Shown: positions 1 through 9,239 of the stretch, piece after piece | Numbering within the stretch: the stretch's first letter is position 1 | How the letters are laid out: every line of letters starts with the position of its first letter | Origin: DASYLJ01 sp964404165 | Lineage (GTDB): Bacteria; Desulfobacterota; Binatia; DP-6 | NCBI GenBank assembly: GCA_964404165.1 | Contig: CAYOIZ010000026.1 | Location: forward strand, 21,895-85,894 | Reading direction: 5' to 3' | DNA length: 64,000 bases | Translations under genes and position numbers: made by a program | Notes under the pieces: generated by a model | The model's input: the letters and a program-made list of their open reading frames with translations, nothing else | The model's database searches: none | Told to the model about the DNA's origin: nothing

Positions 1-982
1 CGTCGCGACGCCCGTCACGGTCGGTGTCATCGATCGTCGGGATCGTGCCGACGCTCACCTCGGCGCCGTCACCGATGCCGTCGTCGTCGCTGTCCCCGTC
101 GTCCGGGTCGGTGCCGAGGCGGTACTCCTGCAGCGCCGACAGGCCGTCGGTGTCGGTGTCGGCGGTGGCATCGCCCGCGGCGTTGGGATTCATGCCGTGG
201 TCGGTCTCCCAGTCGTTCGGGATGCCGTCGCCGTCGCTGTCCGGGACCGGCGTGACCGCGAGTGCCAGGCGTTGCAGCATGCCGAAGCCGGCGTTGGGCG
301 CGAGCGGCACGACGAGCCGCGCGCGGCCGAGCACGCCGGCGAACACCTCCACCCGCGCTTCCTCGCCGCCGACCACCGCGAGCCCGGTGCCGTCGGCTCG
401 CTGGAGGTTCGCGAGGTCGACGGCGCCGAGCGCGTCGCCGTAGCCGTCGCCCGCCAGCGCGGCGAGCGGCGCCGCGGCGTTCGCCACCGTCACCCGGACC
501 AGCGCACCGGGGACGGGCGTTCCCGACCCGCTGCGTACGACGTCCGCGCCGATCCCGTTCGCCGAGCCGGCGACCCGCTCGTCGCCGGTGCGAGCCGACG
601 GCAACACGTTGCCGGGCACGGGATACGCCAGCGGGGCGCCGCCCGCCTGCGGCGTCGTCAACGTGCGGAAGAAGAGCGCGCGGCCGGGCGGCAGCCCGCT
701 CACGCGCACGCGGTAGACGCCGAGCGCCGCCGCGGCGGCCGCGTCGCCACCGAGCTGCGGCCCGGCTTCCATCACGGCCTGCGCCGGCGTCGTCCCCCTC
801 AGGTCGCTGAAGAGCGCCAGCGTGCCGGTGCCCGGATCCGCCGTCCACGTCACCGTGAAGCCGCCGGGCGTGACGTCGGTGACGACGACGTCGCGCGGCA
901 GCGGCGCCGCGGCGTGGACGACGGCCGGCGTGGCGCACCACGCCAGTACCGCGAGCACGAGCGCTGCGAGGCGTCCGCTCAT
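1..982 (-). CDS. Exported TSP3-repeat protein, C-terminus outside window
   Basis: Start ATG at 982 overlaps the stop of the upstream metzincin gene as ATGA (979-982); the frame stays open to the left edge, so at least 327 codons are present and the C-terminus is missing. Residues 1-24 form a signal peptide (MSGRLAALVLAVLAW...). A fibronectin-III-like stretch follows (VVVTDVTPGGFTVTWTADP). From about residue 245 there are Asp-rich calcium-binding repeats of thrombospondin type 3 kind (DSDGDGIPNDWE, DTDTDGLSALQEYRLGTDP, DGDSDDDGIGDGAEV). Such repeats bind Ca2+ in the TSP3 family; a surface or matrix role is inferred. It is the last gene seen in a six-gene chain of exported proteins, but more may follow outside the window. 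No enzymatic motif is visible. Confidence 0.8.
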   Translation of the reverse strand, partial: MSGRLAALVLAVLAWCATPAVVHAAAPLPRDVVVTDVTPGGFTVTWTADPGTGTLALFSDLRGTTPAQAVMEAGPQLGGDAAAAAALGVYRVRVSGLPPGRALFFRTLTTPQAGGAPLAYPVPGNVLPSARTGDERVAGSANGIGADVVRSGSGTPVPGALVRVTVANAAAPLAALAGDGYGDALGAVDLANLQRADGTGLAVVGGEEARVEVFAGVLGRARLVVPLAPNAGFGMLQRLALAVTPVPDSDGDGIPNDWETDHGMNPNAAGDATADTDTDGLSALQEYRLGTDPDDGDSDDDGIGDGAEVSVGTIPTIDDTDRDGRRD

Positions 983-3900
983 GGGAAGGGGAACTCCGTC
1001 GCGCGAATGGTCGGATCCGGATTGCCGGCATGGTCCGCGGACGGACCCACCTCGACCCGGTTGGCCGTCGGCTTGAGCTTCGGCCGGCTCGGCCAGTACT
1101 CGAGGATCACGCGCTCGAATGCGCCGTCCTTCACGAGGTCGGGACCCAGCGTCTCGACGAGACGGCCGCCGATCGTGATCTCGAGCCGGTCGGGGAAGAA
1201 CGGCAGCAGCGTCGGCGGCGCGTGCCCGTCGAAGAACGCCGTCCCGTTCAGCGTGGCGACGATCGTCGCGAGGTCGACGCCGCTGCCGCTGTCGGTGAGG
1301 TCGACCAGCACCTTCGGTCCGGTGACGTTCACGATCGTCGTCTGGCTGAGCGCCGACTGATCCTCGAAGTCGGCGGCGACGTTCTTCGCGTTCGCGAACA
1401 CGACGTGCACCCGGCGGATCCACCCCGAGACGTCGACCAGGCCCGAGACGTCGCCGGCGGTCATCGTGAACTTGACGAGCCCGCTGGCGTCGGTGGTCGC
1501 CTCGTACGAGGACGGCGCCGTCTGCGTGAGCCCGAACGCCTCCTCGTCGTGGCCGTCGCGGCGCGAGACGTTCAGGTGCACCTCGCCGCCCTGGACGGTC
1601 ACCTCGCGCAGGCGCGTGAAGTCGTCGTTGCGGAAGTCGCCGTCGCCGCCGCGGACGACCCGCTCCATCCGCACCAGCCGCATGTCGACGGTGGTCGGGA
1701 GCGGCGTGCCCATCGGGCCCGCGGGACTGCCCTGGCTGTCGTTCACGAGCCGCGGCCCCATGTCGACGTGCGCGTGGAACGTCTGCTGCAGGCTCGTTCC
1801 CTGCACCCGCGCGGTGATGGTGTACGGCGGAAGCCGTTCCGCGCCGAGCTCGTCGATCGAGGGTTGCGCCTCCGCGCTGAGATCGCTCGGAAACGACGGG
1901 TGGGCGAAGACGGGCACCGACAGCGCCGCGACGTGGAGCCCGTCCGCGTTGGTGCGGAAGTGGGTGAACTCCGTACCGTCCGGCCCGACACCGTCGGTCG
2001 CAACGATGCCCGGCGGCGTGACGTAGTCGATCGTCGCGAAGGGCACGGGGTTTCCGAACTCGTCCAGCACGCGGACGTACAGGGCGTTCTTGATGGTCAC
2101 GCCGAGCGTCAAGCGGTTGAACGACGATTTGTCCGACTCGATCTTCTTCGCGTCGCCGGCGGTGGCCGTCGCCTCGAAGAGGATCGGCTTCGACCGGCCG
2201 GGCACGAACGCCGCCACGATCTGCCGCTCGACGGTATGCCTGCCGAGCGTGAACGTCGTCTGCACGATGCCGAGCGCATTGCTCGTCCGGCTGCCGCTCG
2301 GGGTGACGCTGCCACCGCCCGTGACGACCTGGAACGACACCAGCGCGCCGGCGACGGGCGCACCGCTCGCGTCGGCGAGCGCGACCTCGAGCGCGTGCCC
2401 CAGCGCCCGGCCCGCCGTGCCGGTCTGGTTGTCGCCGGACGTCGTCACCTTGACGACGCGCTTCGAGACGGCCGCGACCTTGAACGTGACCGGCGTGGCG
2501 CCCGCGACGGCGACCTGGACCTCGAAGACGCCGCTCTTGTTCGGCAGGACGCTCGCGATCGACACGATGCCCGACGCGTTGGTCGCAACGGTGACCGACG
2601 CCGCCTCGATCGGTCCCCCCGACTGGCCGGTGACCTCGACCTCGGTCGCGACGTAGGACACCGGCACGCCGGCCAGCGGTGCACCCGTCGGGCCGGTCGC
2701 GAAGATGGTGAGCGGGTCGTCGAGCGCGGCACCCATCTCCCCCGTCTGGTTGTCGCCGCCGAGGATCGAGAGCTGCGTCTCGGCGGGCTTGGTGGCGATG
2801 GTGAGCCGCACACGGTACGCGCCCGTGCCGCTGCCGGGGACGGTGGTGACGACGATCGTGTGGGTGCCGGTCGCGGTGAGGGCGACGTTGTTGATCCGCG
2901 GATTGGTCCCGCCGCCGCCGTTGTCGTCGCTCGCCGCGAGAGCACCGTACGGGTCCTCGAGAACGAGGACCAGGTCGGGCACGCCGGGCGCCAGCGACTC
3001 CGCCGTGACCGTCACCACCGAGCCGGCGAGCGCGGTGAACGTGTACCGGTCCTGCTCGCCGTCCTGGTCGATCGTGGCCTCGGCGCTCTGCCCGGACACC
3101 AGCTCCGCGGTCTGCTCCGCCGGCACCTGCACGACCGCCGGCTCCACCGTGAAGTCGAGCGTGTTGCTGGCGCGTGCGCCGACCGTCACCTGCACGGGAC
3201 CGCTCGCGGCGGCACCGGGCACGGTGGCCGTCAGCGTGGTCGTCGAGGCGACGATCACCGCCGACGGGACGCCGGCAAAGGTCACGAGGTTCTTTGCCGG
3301 GTCGGGATCGAAGCCTTCGCCGAGGATCGCGACGATCGTGCCGGGCACGCCGCGTCCGGGCGAGAGGCCGCTCAGCCGTGGGGTGACCACGCGACCCGCA
3401 CGCGGCAGGCGAACGCCGCCCTTCGCGGTCCGCATGATCACCGAGTAGCCCTCGCCGCGCTCGATCGGGAAGTCGTCGCCCGCCGGCACGCCGGCGTCGC
3501 TGTACTCCGCGGTGCGGAACTGCGCCGCCGTCGCGTCCCAGCGGATGATGCGATCGACCTCGAACGCGGCGCCGAGGTCCTGGAGCATCGCGAACGCGGT
3601 ATAGCCCGGTGGACGACAGGGCACGCCGATCAGGTTCAGGCCCGCCGCCAGATCGAGCGCCGGGCAGTCGGGACCACCGGTGAACCCGGCGATCCGCTCC
3701 TGCAGCATATGGACGACGTAGCCCTCGCCGCTGCGCAGCGGGAAGTCTGCGCCACGGGCGACGCCGGCGACGTGCTCCGCGCGCTCGAAGGCGCCGGTCC
3801 GCGGGACGTAGCGATCGACGGAGGCGACGACGTCGGGCCCGCCGAGCACCGCCAGCAGCTCGAAGGCGGTGGCGCCCGCCGGCACGCCGAGCGGCCAGGA

Positions 3901-5076
3901 GAACTGGTTCAATCCCGGGGCGAGGCGCGCGCTCGCGCCCGGGAGCGTGAGCGTGTTGGTGACGAGGTCGCGTCCGCCCGCCGTCGCGCCGGCGGTCACC
4001 GGAATCACCTCGAACGCGGTCGGGTCGGCTTCGACCGCTCCCTCGTCGGGGTCGCGGAGTTCGTCGGGGAACGACGTGTCGAGCGTCGAGGCGACGACCT
4101 CGTTGACGCGGAACGGCTCGAGCCCGACCGGGTCGCCGTCGAGCGGCTCGATGGCGAGCAGATACGGCCCCGACGCCAGCCCCGGCACGACGAACGTGCC
4201 GTCGTCGGCGGAGTAGCTGCCCACCATGGGCGCCTGCGTCGCGGGATCGACGGCGTACACGTGCGCGCCCAGCACCGGCAGGCCGGTGGCGCCGTTGGTG
4301 ACCGTGCCGCCGATCCGTCCGAACGTCGCCGAGGCCACCGGCTCGGCGGGGTACAGCTGCGAGACCCAGGCGACGTCGTCGGCCGTCGGCGTGCGCAGCG
4401 CGGGCGTGTCGCTGCCGTAGAACGGCCACATCACCGCGCTCCGGATGCCCGAGTGGCAGAGGCCGAGGAGATGCCCGACCTCGTGCAGCGCCACCGCCTG
4501 CACGTCGAACGCGCCGGCGGCGCCGGACACCGACCAGTCGACGCCGGAGTTGAAGACGATGTCGGCGTCGAAGATGCTGCCCGCGGGATACGTCCCGGTC
4601 GGCAGGTCGGCGATACCGTCGCCGTCGAGGTCGGCGTTGGCGGCGGTGACGACGGTGGGATCCGTGAAGAAGGTCGTCAGCGTCACCGCGAGCTGGCCGT
4701 CGAAGACGAAGTCGGGATCGGTGAAGGTGACGAGGTTGCGTCCGTCGACCCCGGGCGCGAAGGCGCCCGTGGTGCGGCCGTCGCGCACCTCGACCTGGCC
4801 GTCGTAGCTGAACGCGACGCTGGTGGTCGCGAGCGCGTCCCACGACGCGAACGCGCTCTGGAGCTGCGTCGCGAGCACCGCGTTCGTGATGCCCGATCCC
4901 GGGAGCCCGTCCTTGCTGAGCTGCCAGTGGATCGGCAGGCGACGCGGGTCCCAGTGCGCCGAGACGATCTGCGACGGATCCTCGGGCCTGCGCACCTGGA
5001 TGTTGCCACCCGCGTGCGCGACGCTCGCCCAGCCGAGGAGCACGGCCAGCGCGAGCACTGGGAGCCGTCGCGTCAC
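979..5076 (-). CDS. Giant exported metzincin (matrixin-like) metalloprotease with adhesin-type domains
   Basis: 1365 residues with a signal peptide at 1-22. Residues 198-208 read HEVGHLLGLCH, the full zinc-binding HExxHxxGxxH signature of metzincins, and VMWP at 215-218 fits the Met-turn; the catalytic domain spans about 25-243. Then follow a carboxypeptidase-regulatory-like beta domain (about 252-315), two tandem copies of a roughly 75-residue module (385-458 and 475-549, each ending in GEGY), an IPT/TIG domain (566-644), a bacterial pre-peptidase C-terminal domain (655-760), two Big-1-like Ig repeats each opening with GDNQTG (about 773-970) and further beta-rich sequence. Ordinary matrixins are a quarter of this size. 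It is likely secreted and protein-binding; the substrate is unknown. The start overlaps the preceding stop by 4 nt (5073-5076). Confidence 0.88.
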   Translation of the reverse strand: MTRRLPVLALAVLLGWASVAHAGGNIQVRRPEDPSQIVSAHWDPRRLPIHWQLSKDGLPGSGITNAVLATQLQSAFASWDALATTSVAFSYDGQVEVRDGRTTGAFAPGVDGRNLVTFTDPDFVFDGQLAVTLTTFFTDPTVVTAANADLDGDGIADLPTGTYPAGSIFDADIVFNSGVDWSVSGAAGAFDVQAVALHEVGHLLGLCHSGIRSAVMWPFYGSDTPALRTPTADDVAWVSQLYPAEPVASATFGRIGGTVTNGATGLPVLGAHVYAVDPATQAPMVGSYSADDGTFVVPGLASGPYLLAIEPLDGDPVGLEPFRVNEVVASTLDTSFPDELRDPDEGAVEADPTAFEVIPVTAGATAGGRDLVTNTLTLPGASARLAPGLNQFSWPLGVPAGATAFELLAVLGGPDVVASVDRYVPRTGAFERAEHVAGVARGADFPLRSGEGYVVHMLQERIAGFTGGPDCPALDLAAGLNLIGVPCRPPGYTAFAMLQDLGAAFEVDRIIRWDATAAQFRTAEYSDAGVPAGDDFPIERGEGYSVIMRTAKGGVRLPRAGRVVTPRLSGLSPGRGVPGTIVAILGEGFDPDPAKNLVTFAGVPSAVIVASTTTLTATVPGAAASGPVQVTVGARASNTLDFTVEPAVVQVPAEQTAELVSGQSAEATIDQDGEQDRYTFTALAGSVVTVTAESLAPGVPDLVLVLEDPYGALAASDDNGGGGTNPRINNVALTATGTHTIVVTTVPGSGTGAYRVRLTIATKPAETQLSILGGDNQTGEMGAALDDPLTIFATGPTGAPLAGVPVSYVATEVEVTGQSGGPIEAASVTVATNASGIVSIASVLPNKSGVFEVQVAVAGATPVTFKVAAVSKRVVKVTTSGDNQTGTAGRALGHALEVALADASGAPVAGALVSFQVVTGGGSVTPSGSRTSNALGIVQTTFTLGRHTVERQIVAAFVPGRSKPILFEATATAGDAKKIESDKSSFNRLTLGVTIKNALYVRVLDEFGNPVPFATIDYVTPPGIVATDGVGPDGTEFTHFRTNADGLHVAALSVPVFAHPSFPSDLSAEAQPSIDELGAERLPPYTITARVQGTSLQQTFHAHVDMGPRLVNDSQGSPAGPMGTPLPTTVDMRLVRMERVVRGGDGDFRNDDFTRLREVTVQGGEVHLNVSRRDGHDEEAFGLTQTAPSSYEATTDASGLVKFTMTAGDVSGLVDVSGWIRRVHVVFANAKNVAADFEDQSALSQTTIVNVTGPKVLVDLTDSGSGVDLATIVATLNGTAFFDGHAPPTLLPFFPDRLEITIGGRLVETLGPDLVKDGAFERVILEYWPSRPKLKPTANRVEVGPSADHAGNPDPTIRATEFPFP

Positions 5077-5465
5077 CGCGTCCCTCCCTGATGGAGGGAC
5101 TGGCGCAGCGACTCGACGGTGGCGGCACGCTCCGGCAGCGTCTTCACCCGGGGCGCCGTGCGGTCGGTCACGTCGCGCAGGAGGAAGCGCGCCGTCGCGT
5201 TCTGCGGCGGTGGCGCATCGGCGCCGACCTCGACGGTGGTGCCGCCCGGCCCGGTGGTCGCCGGCGGCGGGGCAGCCGGGGGTGGCGGCGGTTCGAGCCG
5301 CTCCGCGTCCTTCGTGCGGACGGCCATCGGCGCCTCGGCGGGCGGCGCCACCTCGATGCCCGCCGGCGCGGGCTGCATCGCCGTGCCCGCGTGCTGCGCG
5401 GCCGCCGGCCTGGCCGCGAGCGTCGCGACCAGCGTCGCCACGAGCAGTCGGACGACGCGCCTCAC
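5073..5465 (-). CDS. Small exported proline-rich protein
   Basis: 130 residues, not recognised as a family. Residues 1-23 look like a Sec signal peptide ending AAAQ. The middle is low-complexity with a Pro/Ala run (LEPPPPPAAPPPATTGPGG), and the C-terminal 45 residues are polar and possibly helical. It sits between two larger exported proteins, with 4-nt start/stop overlaps on both sides (5462-5465 upstream, 5073-5076 downstream). This argues that it is a real translated gene made in step with the metzincin. An accessory or linker role is only a guess. Confidence 0.7.
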   Translation of the reverse strand: MRRVVRLLVATLVATLAARPAAAQHAGTAMQPAPAGIEVAPPAEAPMAVRTKDAERLEPPPPPAAPPPATTGPGGTTVEVGADAPPPQNATARFLLRDVTDRTAPRVKTLPERAATVESLRQSLHQGGTR

Positions 5466-6031
5466 GGCGTCGCTCCCTTGCGCGCGTCGACCCGCGCGCG
5501 CAGCTCGTCGAGCGTCATCCCCCGCGTCCCGACGGCGCCACCCGCGGCCGGCGTGAGCCGCTTCGGTCCGACGGCGACGGTGGCATCGCGTTTGGCGCTG
5601 CGGGCGCCCGTCGTCGCCGCCGGTGCCGGTTCCGGTGCGACCACGAGCTTCCCCTGTGCACCGCCGACGAGCCGCCGCGCCCCCTGCCGCCGGGCGACGA
5701 AGAGCACGACGTGCTCGCCGACGCCGAACGGCGTCGCGCTCGACGCCTGCGTCGTCACCCGTGCGCCAAGCCGCGGATGGACGGCGGTGCCGCCGGGCTG
5801 GGTCAGCGTCACCTCGCGCGGCGCCCTGCCCTTCATCGACTCGTCCACCCGGACGCGGACGTCGGTGACGACGACCGCCCCGTCCCAGCGGCCCTCCGAC
5901 GACAGCACCTCCCCGACGACGATCTCCTCGGCGCCGTCGATGAGCGCGTCGAGCGGCACGGGCGGCGCGGAGTCGGCGCGCGCGAGCGTTGTGAGCACGA
6001 GCAGAGCGAGGATCGCGGCGCGCGTCTTCAT
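5462..6031 (-). CDS. Exported beta-rich hypothetical protein with GEVxS...QGK pattern
   Basis: 189 residues, signal peptide at 1-19 (MKTRAAILALLVLTTLARA). The body has a regular beta pattern: EEIVVGEVLSSEGRWDG, then a VRVDESMKGRAPREV strand pair, GEHVVLFVARR and finally GGAQGKLVV. I recall similar small exported proteins (V.GEV...W....T.V.V.....G..V.LFL...QGK) beside matrixin-type proteases in deltaproteobacterial genomes, but cannot check this here. No catalytic residues are evident. The start at 6031 overlaps the upstream gene by ATGA. The C-terminus from about residue 125 (PEPAPAATTGARS) is low-complexity. Confidence 0.7.
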   Translation of the reverse strand: MKTRAAILALLVLTTLARADSAPPVPLDALIDGAEEIVVGEVLSSEGRWDGAVVVTDVRVRVDESMKGRAPREVTLTQPGGTAVHPRLGARVTTQASSATPFGVGEHVVLFVARRQGARRLVGGAQGKLVVAPEPAPAATTGARSAKRDATVAVGPKRLTPAAGGAVGTRGMTLDELRARVDARKGATP

Positions 6032-8175
6032 TTCGTCACCGACACCGTCTTCTTCATGGGCGAGAGGTCGATCTTCACCAGATGATTGACGTCGCCCGAC
6101 GGGTTGGCGGCGCCGTCGCCGTCGGTGTCGAGCGTGCGCATGATGCTGGCGGCGTCACGGCGATCGTGCGCCGTCACGCGGATCGCGACGTCCTTCTCGT
6201 CGTTGGCGATGTTGGAGTCGGAGTTGCCGCTGGGATCCGCGGCCAGCGTGAGCGTCACGCCCCAGGTGTCCTTGTCCTGGTAGGTCTTCGCGGGCGTGCC
6301 GGGCACGCTCGCCATCGACGACCCCGCGCCACGCTGGCGCACCAGCTCGACCAGCGCGTCGTTCATCGGCTCCGAGAACCGCACCCGCACGCAGACGGTC
6401 GCTCCCGCCCGGATCGGCGTGGACGCCGCGTCCGAGCGCGCGACGGCGAGCGTGAACGCATCGGGATACTTCTGGCGGGCCGGGTGACGATAGCTGTAGA
6501 CCTCGTGCTCGCAGCCCGGCGTCTCGACGCGCCCGGTCGCGGGACTGCCGTCGGCGTCGACGGTCACGAGCAGCTCGCGGATGAACGGCGAGAAGTTCTC
6601 GAGTCGGGTCGGCGGCACCTCGAGGTCGACGTCCTCGTGCACGAGGTCCGACGCGAGCACGTGGATCGTGTAGTCGCCGTCGGGGAAGCGCGCTTCCCAC
6701 GCCTTCGTCGTGGTCGGCTGGCCAGCGTAGTTGGCGTGCGTCGAGCCGACGATCGCGTCGTCGTCCTTGGCGGCGGTCCGCCAGAACTGGTTGTTGGCGA
6801 TGCCCGTGCGGGCGGCGGTCTCGGTTCCGGCGTGGGTCACGACGAAGTGGTGGAGGATGGCCCACGCCCAGCCGGTGCCGTTCTCCTTGAGCGGCGCCCC
6901 GTTGGAGGGCACGTAGCACCCCGGCGGATCGACCAGACAGCCGGCCGTCTTGACGCCGCGGCAGCCGTAGTTCGCGACATCCTCGGTGGCGGAGATCAGG
7001 TCGCACGGCGTGATCGGATCGAGTCCCCAGTACTCGGTGCGGAAGTCGTAGAGGCGATAGGGGTTCACGGCGCTCTTCACGTCGTCGCGCTGCTCCGACG
7101 CCGGCAGCGGCCCCTGGATCCAGTACCCGAGCCGGATCGGCGCCTGCTCCGGCTTCGTCCCCTGCCGGTCCGTGACCTCCACGGCGACGTCGACGTCGCC
7201 GTGCAGCGGCCTGGTGGCGAGATCGTAGTCGGCGATGTTGCCGCTGGCGCGGTCACGGTACAGGACGACCTTGCCGTCCCCGTTCTCGTCGTTCAGCGCC
7301 GGCGGGTTGCCGAGCGGATCGCGATCGGCGTCGTCGGTGAAGGCCGACAACGGATGGCGGATGTTCGACCGCCGCGTGTCGCTCGCGCCGAGCGAGTAGT
7401 GGACGTGGTCGTCGAATGCCGTCTGCACCGTCGGCGATCGGTCGAAGTGCGTCGTCCCGATCGTCGCGATGCGTTGCCCGGGTGCGACGGAATCGCCGGC
7501 CATCACCGGCGGCGGCGTCGACGTCGAGATGTGGTTGAAGCTGTCGATCTCGAACCTGCCACCGCCGACATCGACCGCGACGTCGATGGAGCCGTCGTCC
7601 GGGTCCGTCACCGGCGGCAGGCGGACCTCGACCACGATGCCACCGCGCGGTGCCAACACGTTGTCGGCCGGCGTCGTGCCGGTCGTCGTGCGCCCGAGGT
7701 CGAGTCCGTCGTGGAAGGCCGCGATCTTGCCGTCCTCACCACGGATGCCGGCCGACGCGATGTTCTCGTTGAAGCCCTGCATGACGCGCCGGCCGCCCGA
7801 GATGGGCCAGACGGTGTTCACCGACGTGGAGAAGCTCGGCGTGGTCACGCACACCGTCGCGTCACACGCTTCGATCCGGTACGTGTAGACGGTGCGGAGC
7901 GCGACGGCGGCATCGACCGTCATGCCGCGATGGCCCGCCCCCGCGCCGACTTCTTCGCGCACGATCTCCTCGGCACCGGTGCCGGCCTTCCTGTAGATCG
8001 TGAGGTAGGCGGTGCCGGTCCCCTCCGTCCAGGCGATGCGTATCCCGGGGGGCGTCGTGTAGACCGGCACGACGATGAACCGCGTCGGCAGGCCCGGCGC
8101 GGCGGCGGCGTTTCCGGCGGTGACCAGCAGCAGCGCCACGAGGGCGAGCGCACGGCGGGTCACCCGACCGATCAC
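6028..8175 (-). CDS. Exported M23/LytM-like metallopeptidase-domain protein
   Basis: 715 residues from the GTG at 8175, chosen because it overlaps the upstream stop as GTGA (8172-8175) and leads straight into a signal peptide (RRALALVALLLVTAGNAAAA). An FN3-like domain lies at about 30-120. The M23 zinc signature follows: H155-D-G-L-D159 (FHDGLDLG) and H257-V-H259 (DDHVHYSLG), with AGDSVAPGQRIATIG between, typical of LytM folds. M23 enzymes cleave peptidoglycan cross-links or elastin-like substrates. The remaining 440 residues carry an Asp-rich stretch and a beta domain (DGDYTIHVLASD). The open frame continues 260 codons upstream but that part has no coding character. The length is unusual for M23. 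Confidence 0.75.
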   Translation of the reverse strand: MIGRVTRRALALVALLLVTAGNAAAAPGLPTRFIVVPVYTTPPGIRIAWTEGTGTAYLTIYRKAGTGAEEIVREEVGAGAGHRGMTVDAAVALRTVYTYRIEACDATVCVTTPSFSTSVNTVWPISGGRRVMQGFNENIASAGIRGEDGKIAAFHDGLDLGRTTTGTTPADNVLAPRGGIVVEVRLPPVTDPDDGSIDVAVDVGGGRFEIDSFNHISTSTPPPVMAGDSVAPGQRIATIGTTHFDRSPTVQTAFDDHVHYSLGASDTRRSNIRHPLSAFTDDADRDPLGNPPALNDENGDGKVVLYRDRASGNIADYDLATRPLHGDVDVAVEVTDRQGTKPEQAPIRLGYWIQGPLPASEQRDDVKSAVNPYRLYDFRTEYWGLDPITPCDLISATEDVANYGCRGVKTAGCLVDPPGCYVPSNGAPLKENGTGWAWAILHHFVVTHAGTETAARTGIANNQFWRTAAKDDDAIVGSTHANYAGQPTTTKAWEARFPDGDYTIHVLASDLVHEDVDLEVPPTRLENFSPFIRELLVTVDADGSPATGRVETPGCEHEVYSYRHPARQKYPDAFTLAVARSDAASTPIRAGATVCVRVRFSEPMNDALVELVRQRGAGSSMASVPGTPAKTYQDKDTWGVTLTLAADPSGNSDSNIANDEKDVAIRVTAHDRRDAASIMRTLDTDGDGAANPSGDVNHLVKIDLSPMKKTVSVTK

Positions 8176-9239
8176 TCGGGCGTTCCGGGCGCGGTGGTGA
8201 TGGCGCTGTCGGGGAAGACGACGCGGCGTTCGCCTCCGGGCAGGACCTCGAGGTCGACGATGACCGGCGTCTCGTCGATCGGGGTCTCGACGACGGCGGC
8301 GCGTTCGGTGCTGCCGTCGGTGAGCTTGTAGCTGCGGACGGACAGCCGGGACTTCTTCCTGTCGCGATCGCGCTCGGCGGTGGCCACGAGCAGCCGCGGC
8401 GCACGGCGGTCGAAGCGCACGCCACCGTGGGGAATCAGGTCCAGCGGCTCGTTCCGGCGCCACGACACCTTGCCGCTTTCGGCGTCGACCAGCGCCAGGG
8501 TGTCGCGACCGACCGCCGCCACCTTGGACGACGTCGGATCCGCCACGAGCTGCGACACGCCGTCGACCTCGTGACGATGCAGGCGGCGGTCGGGCGCGAA
8601 CACGCTGACGCTCGCCGTGCCGTCGATGGCGCGCTCCATGAGCACCAGCCGGCGGCCGTTGGCGCTCAGGACCGCGTCGGGGGCCACCGCCGACGTCGCG
8701 GTCTGTCGCCAGAGCCGGGTGCCCTCGGCGTCGTAGACGATGACGACCCAGTCGTGGCCGTCGCCCACCGCGCTCACCGTGATGAATCGCCCGTTCGGAG
8801 CCGACTGCGACCAGGCGAGCCGCAGCTCGGCCTCCTCGACCTCGCGACGGAGCGTCCCGTCGTAGGCGACGAACCGCAGGTGGTGCGGCCGTTGCGGGCC
8901 GTGCGGCGCCTCGGGGACCAGCACGACGCCACCCGTCGTCGCCACGGGACGCCATCCCGGCGGCGCGGTCACCGTGCCACGCACGCGGCCGCGGCGGTCG
9001 AGGACGCGCACGGTCCGGCCGTTCTCGTCGCGCCGGGTCATGATCAGCAGGCCCGAGTCGTCGTCGGTGAGGGGCTCCCAGCCCGGTTCGACCGCCACCT
9101 GCACCTTCCCGGTGGGGTCCTCCACCGTGAGCGTGTCGCCGTCACGGGCGACGCCGCGCCCGAGGTTCTTCCGCGGCCCGGCATCGGCGGGTCCCGTGGT
9201 CATGGCCGCGACGAGCACGGTCGCCAGAAGAAGCGTCAT
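8172..9239 (-). CDS. Exported beta-propeller-like protein
   Basis: 355 residues from ATG 9239, preceded by GGGAG six bases upstream and followed at once by a signal peptide (MTLLLATVLVAAMTTGPADA); an in-frame ATG 24 codons earlier is less likely. The mature part is built of short repeated beta units with the rhythm of WD40/PQQ-type propellers (DSGLLIMTRRDENGR, TVRVLDRRGRVRG, VIVYDAEGTRLWRQ, VSVFAPDRRLHRHEV, LALVDAESGKVSWRR). No metal- or quinone-binding motif was identified. It is the first gene of the six-gene chain, so the promoter should lie in 9240-9519. A scaffolding or sensing role in the periplasm is inferred. Confidence 0.7.
   Translation of the reverse strand: MTLLLATVLVAAMTTGPADAGPRKNLGRGVARDGDTLTVEDPTGKVQVAVEPGWEPLTDDDSGLLIMTRRDENGRTVRVLDRRGRVRGTVTAPPGWRPVATTGGVVLVPEAPHGPQRPHHLRFVAYDGTLRREVEEAELRLAWSQSAPNGRFITVSAVGDGHDWVVIVYDAEGTRLWRQTATSAVAPDAVLSANGRRLVLMERAIDGTASVSVFAPDRRLHRHEVDGVSQLVADPTSSKVAAVGRDTLALVDAESGKVSWRRNEPLDLIPHGGVRFDRRAPRLLVATAERDRDRKKSRLSVRSYKLTDGSTERAAVVETPIDETPVIVDLEVLPGGERRVVFPDSAITTAPGTPE

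Noticed and set aside
1030..5091. Open frame of 1353 codons on the plus strand opposite the metzincin gene
   Set aside because: Its product is Arg/Asp-rich low complexity without domains; it is a GC-rich shadow of the real minus-strand gene, which has a signal peptide and zinc motif.
8176..8955. In-frame 260-codon extension of the M23-like gene
   Set aside because: It overlaps the propeller gene in another frame and lacks coding character; GTG 8175 gives a 4-nt overlap and a signal peptide.
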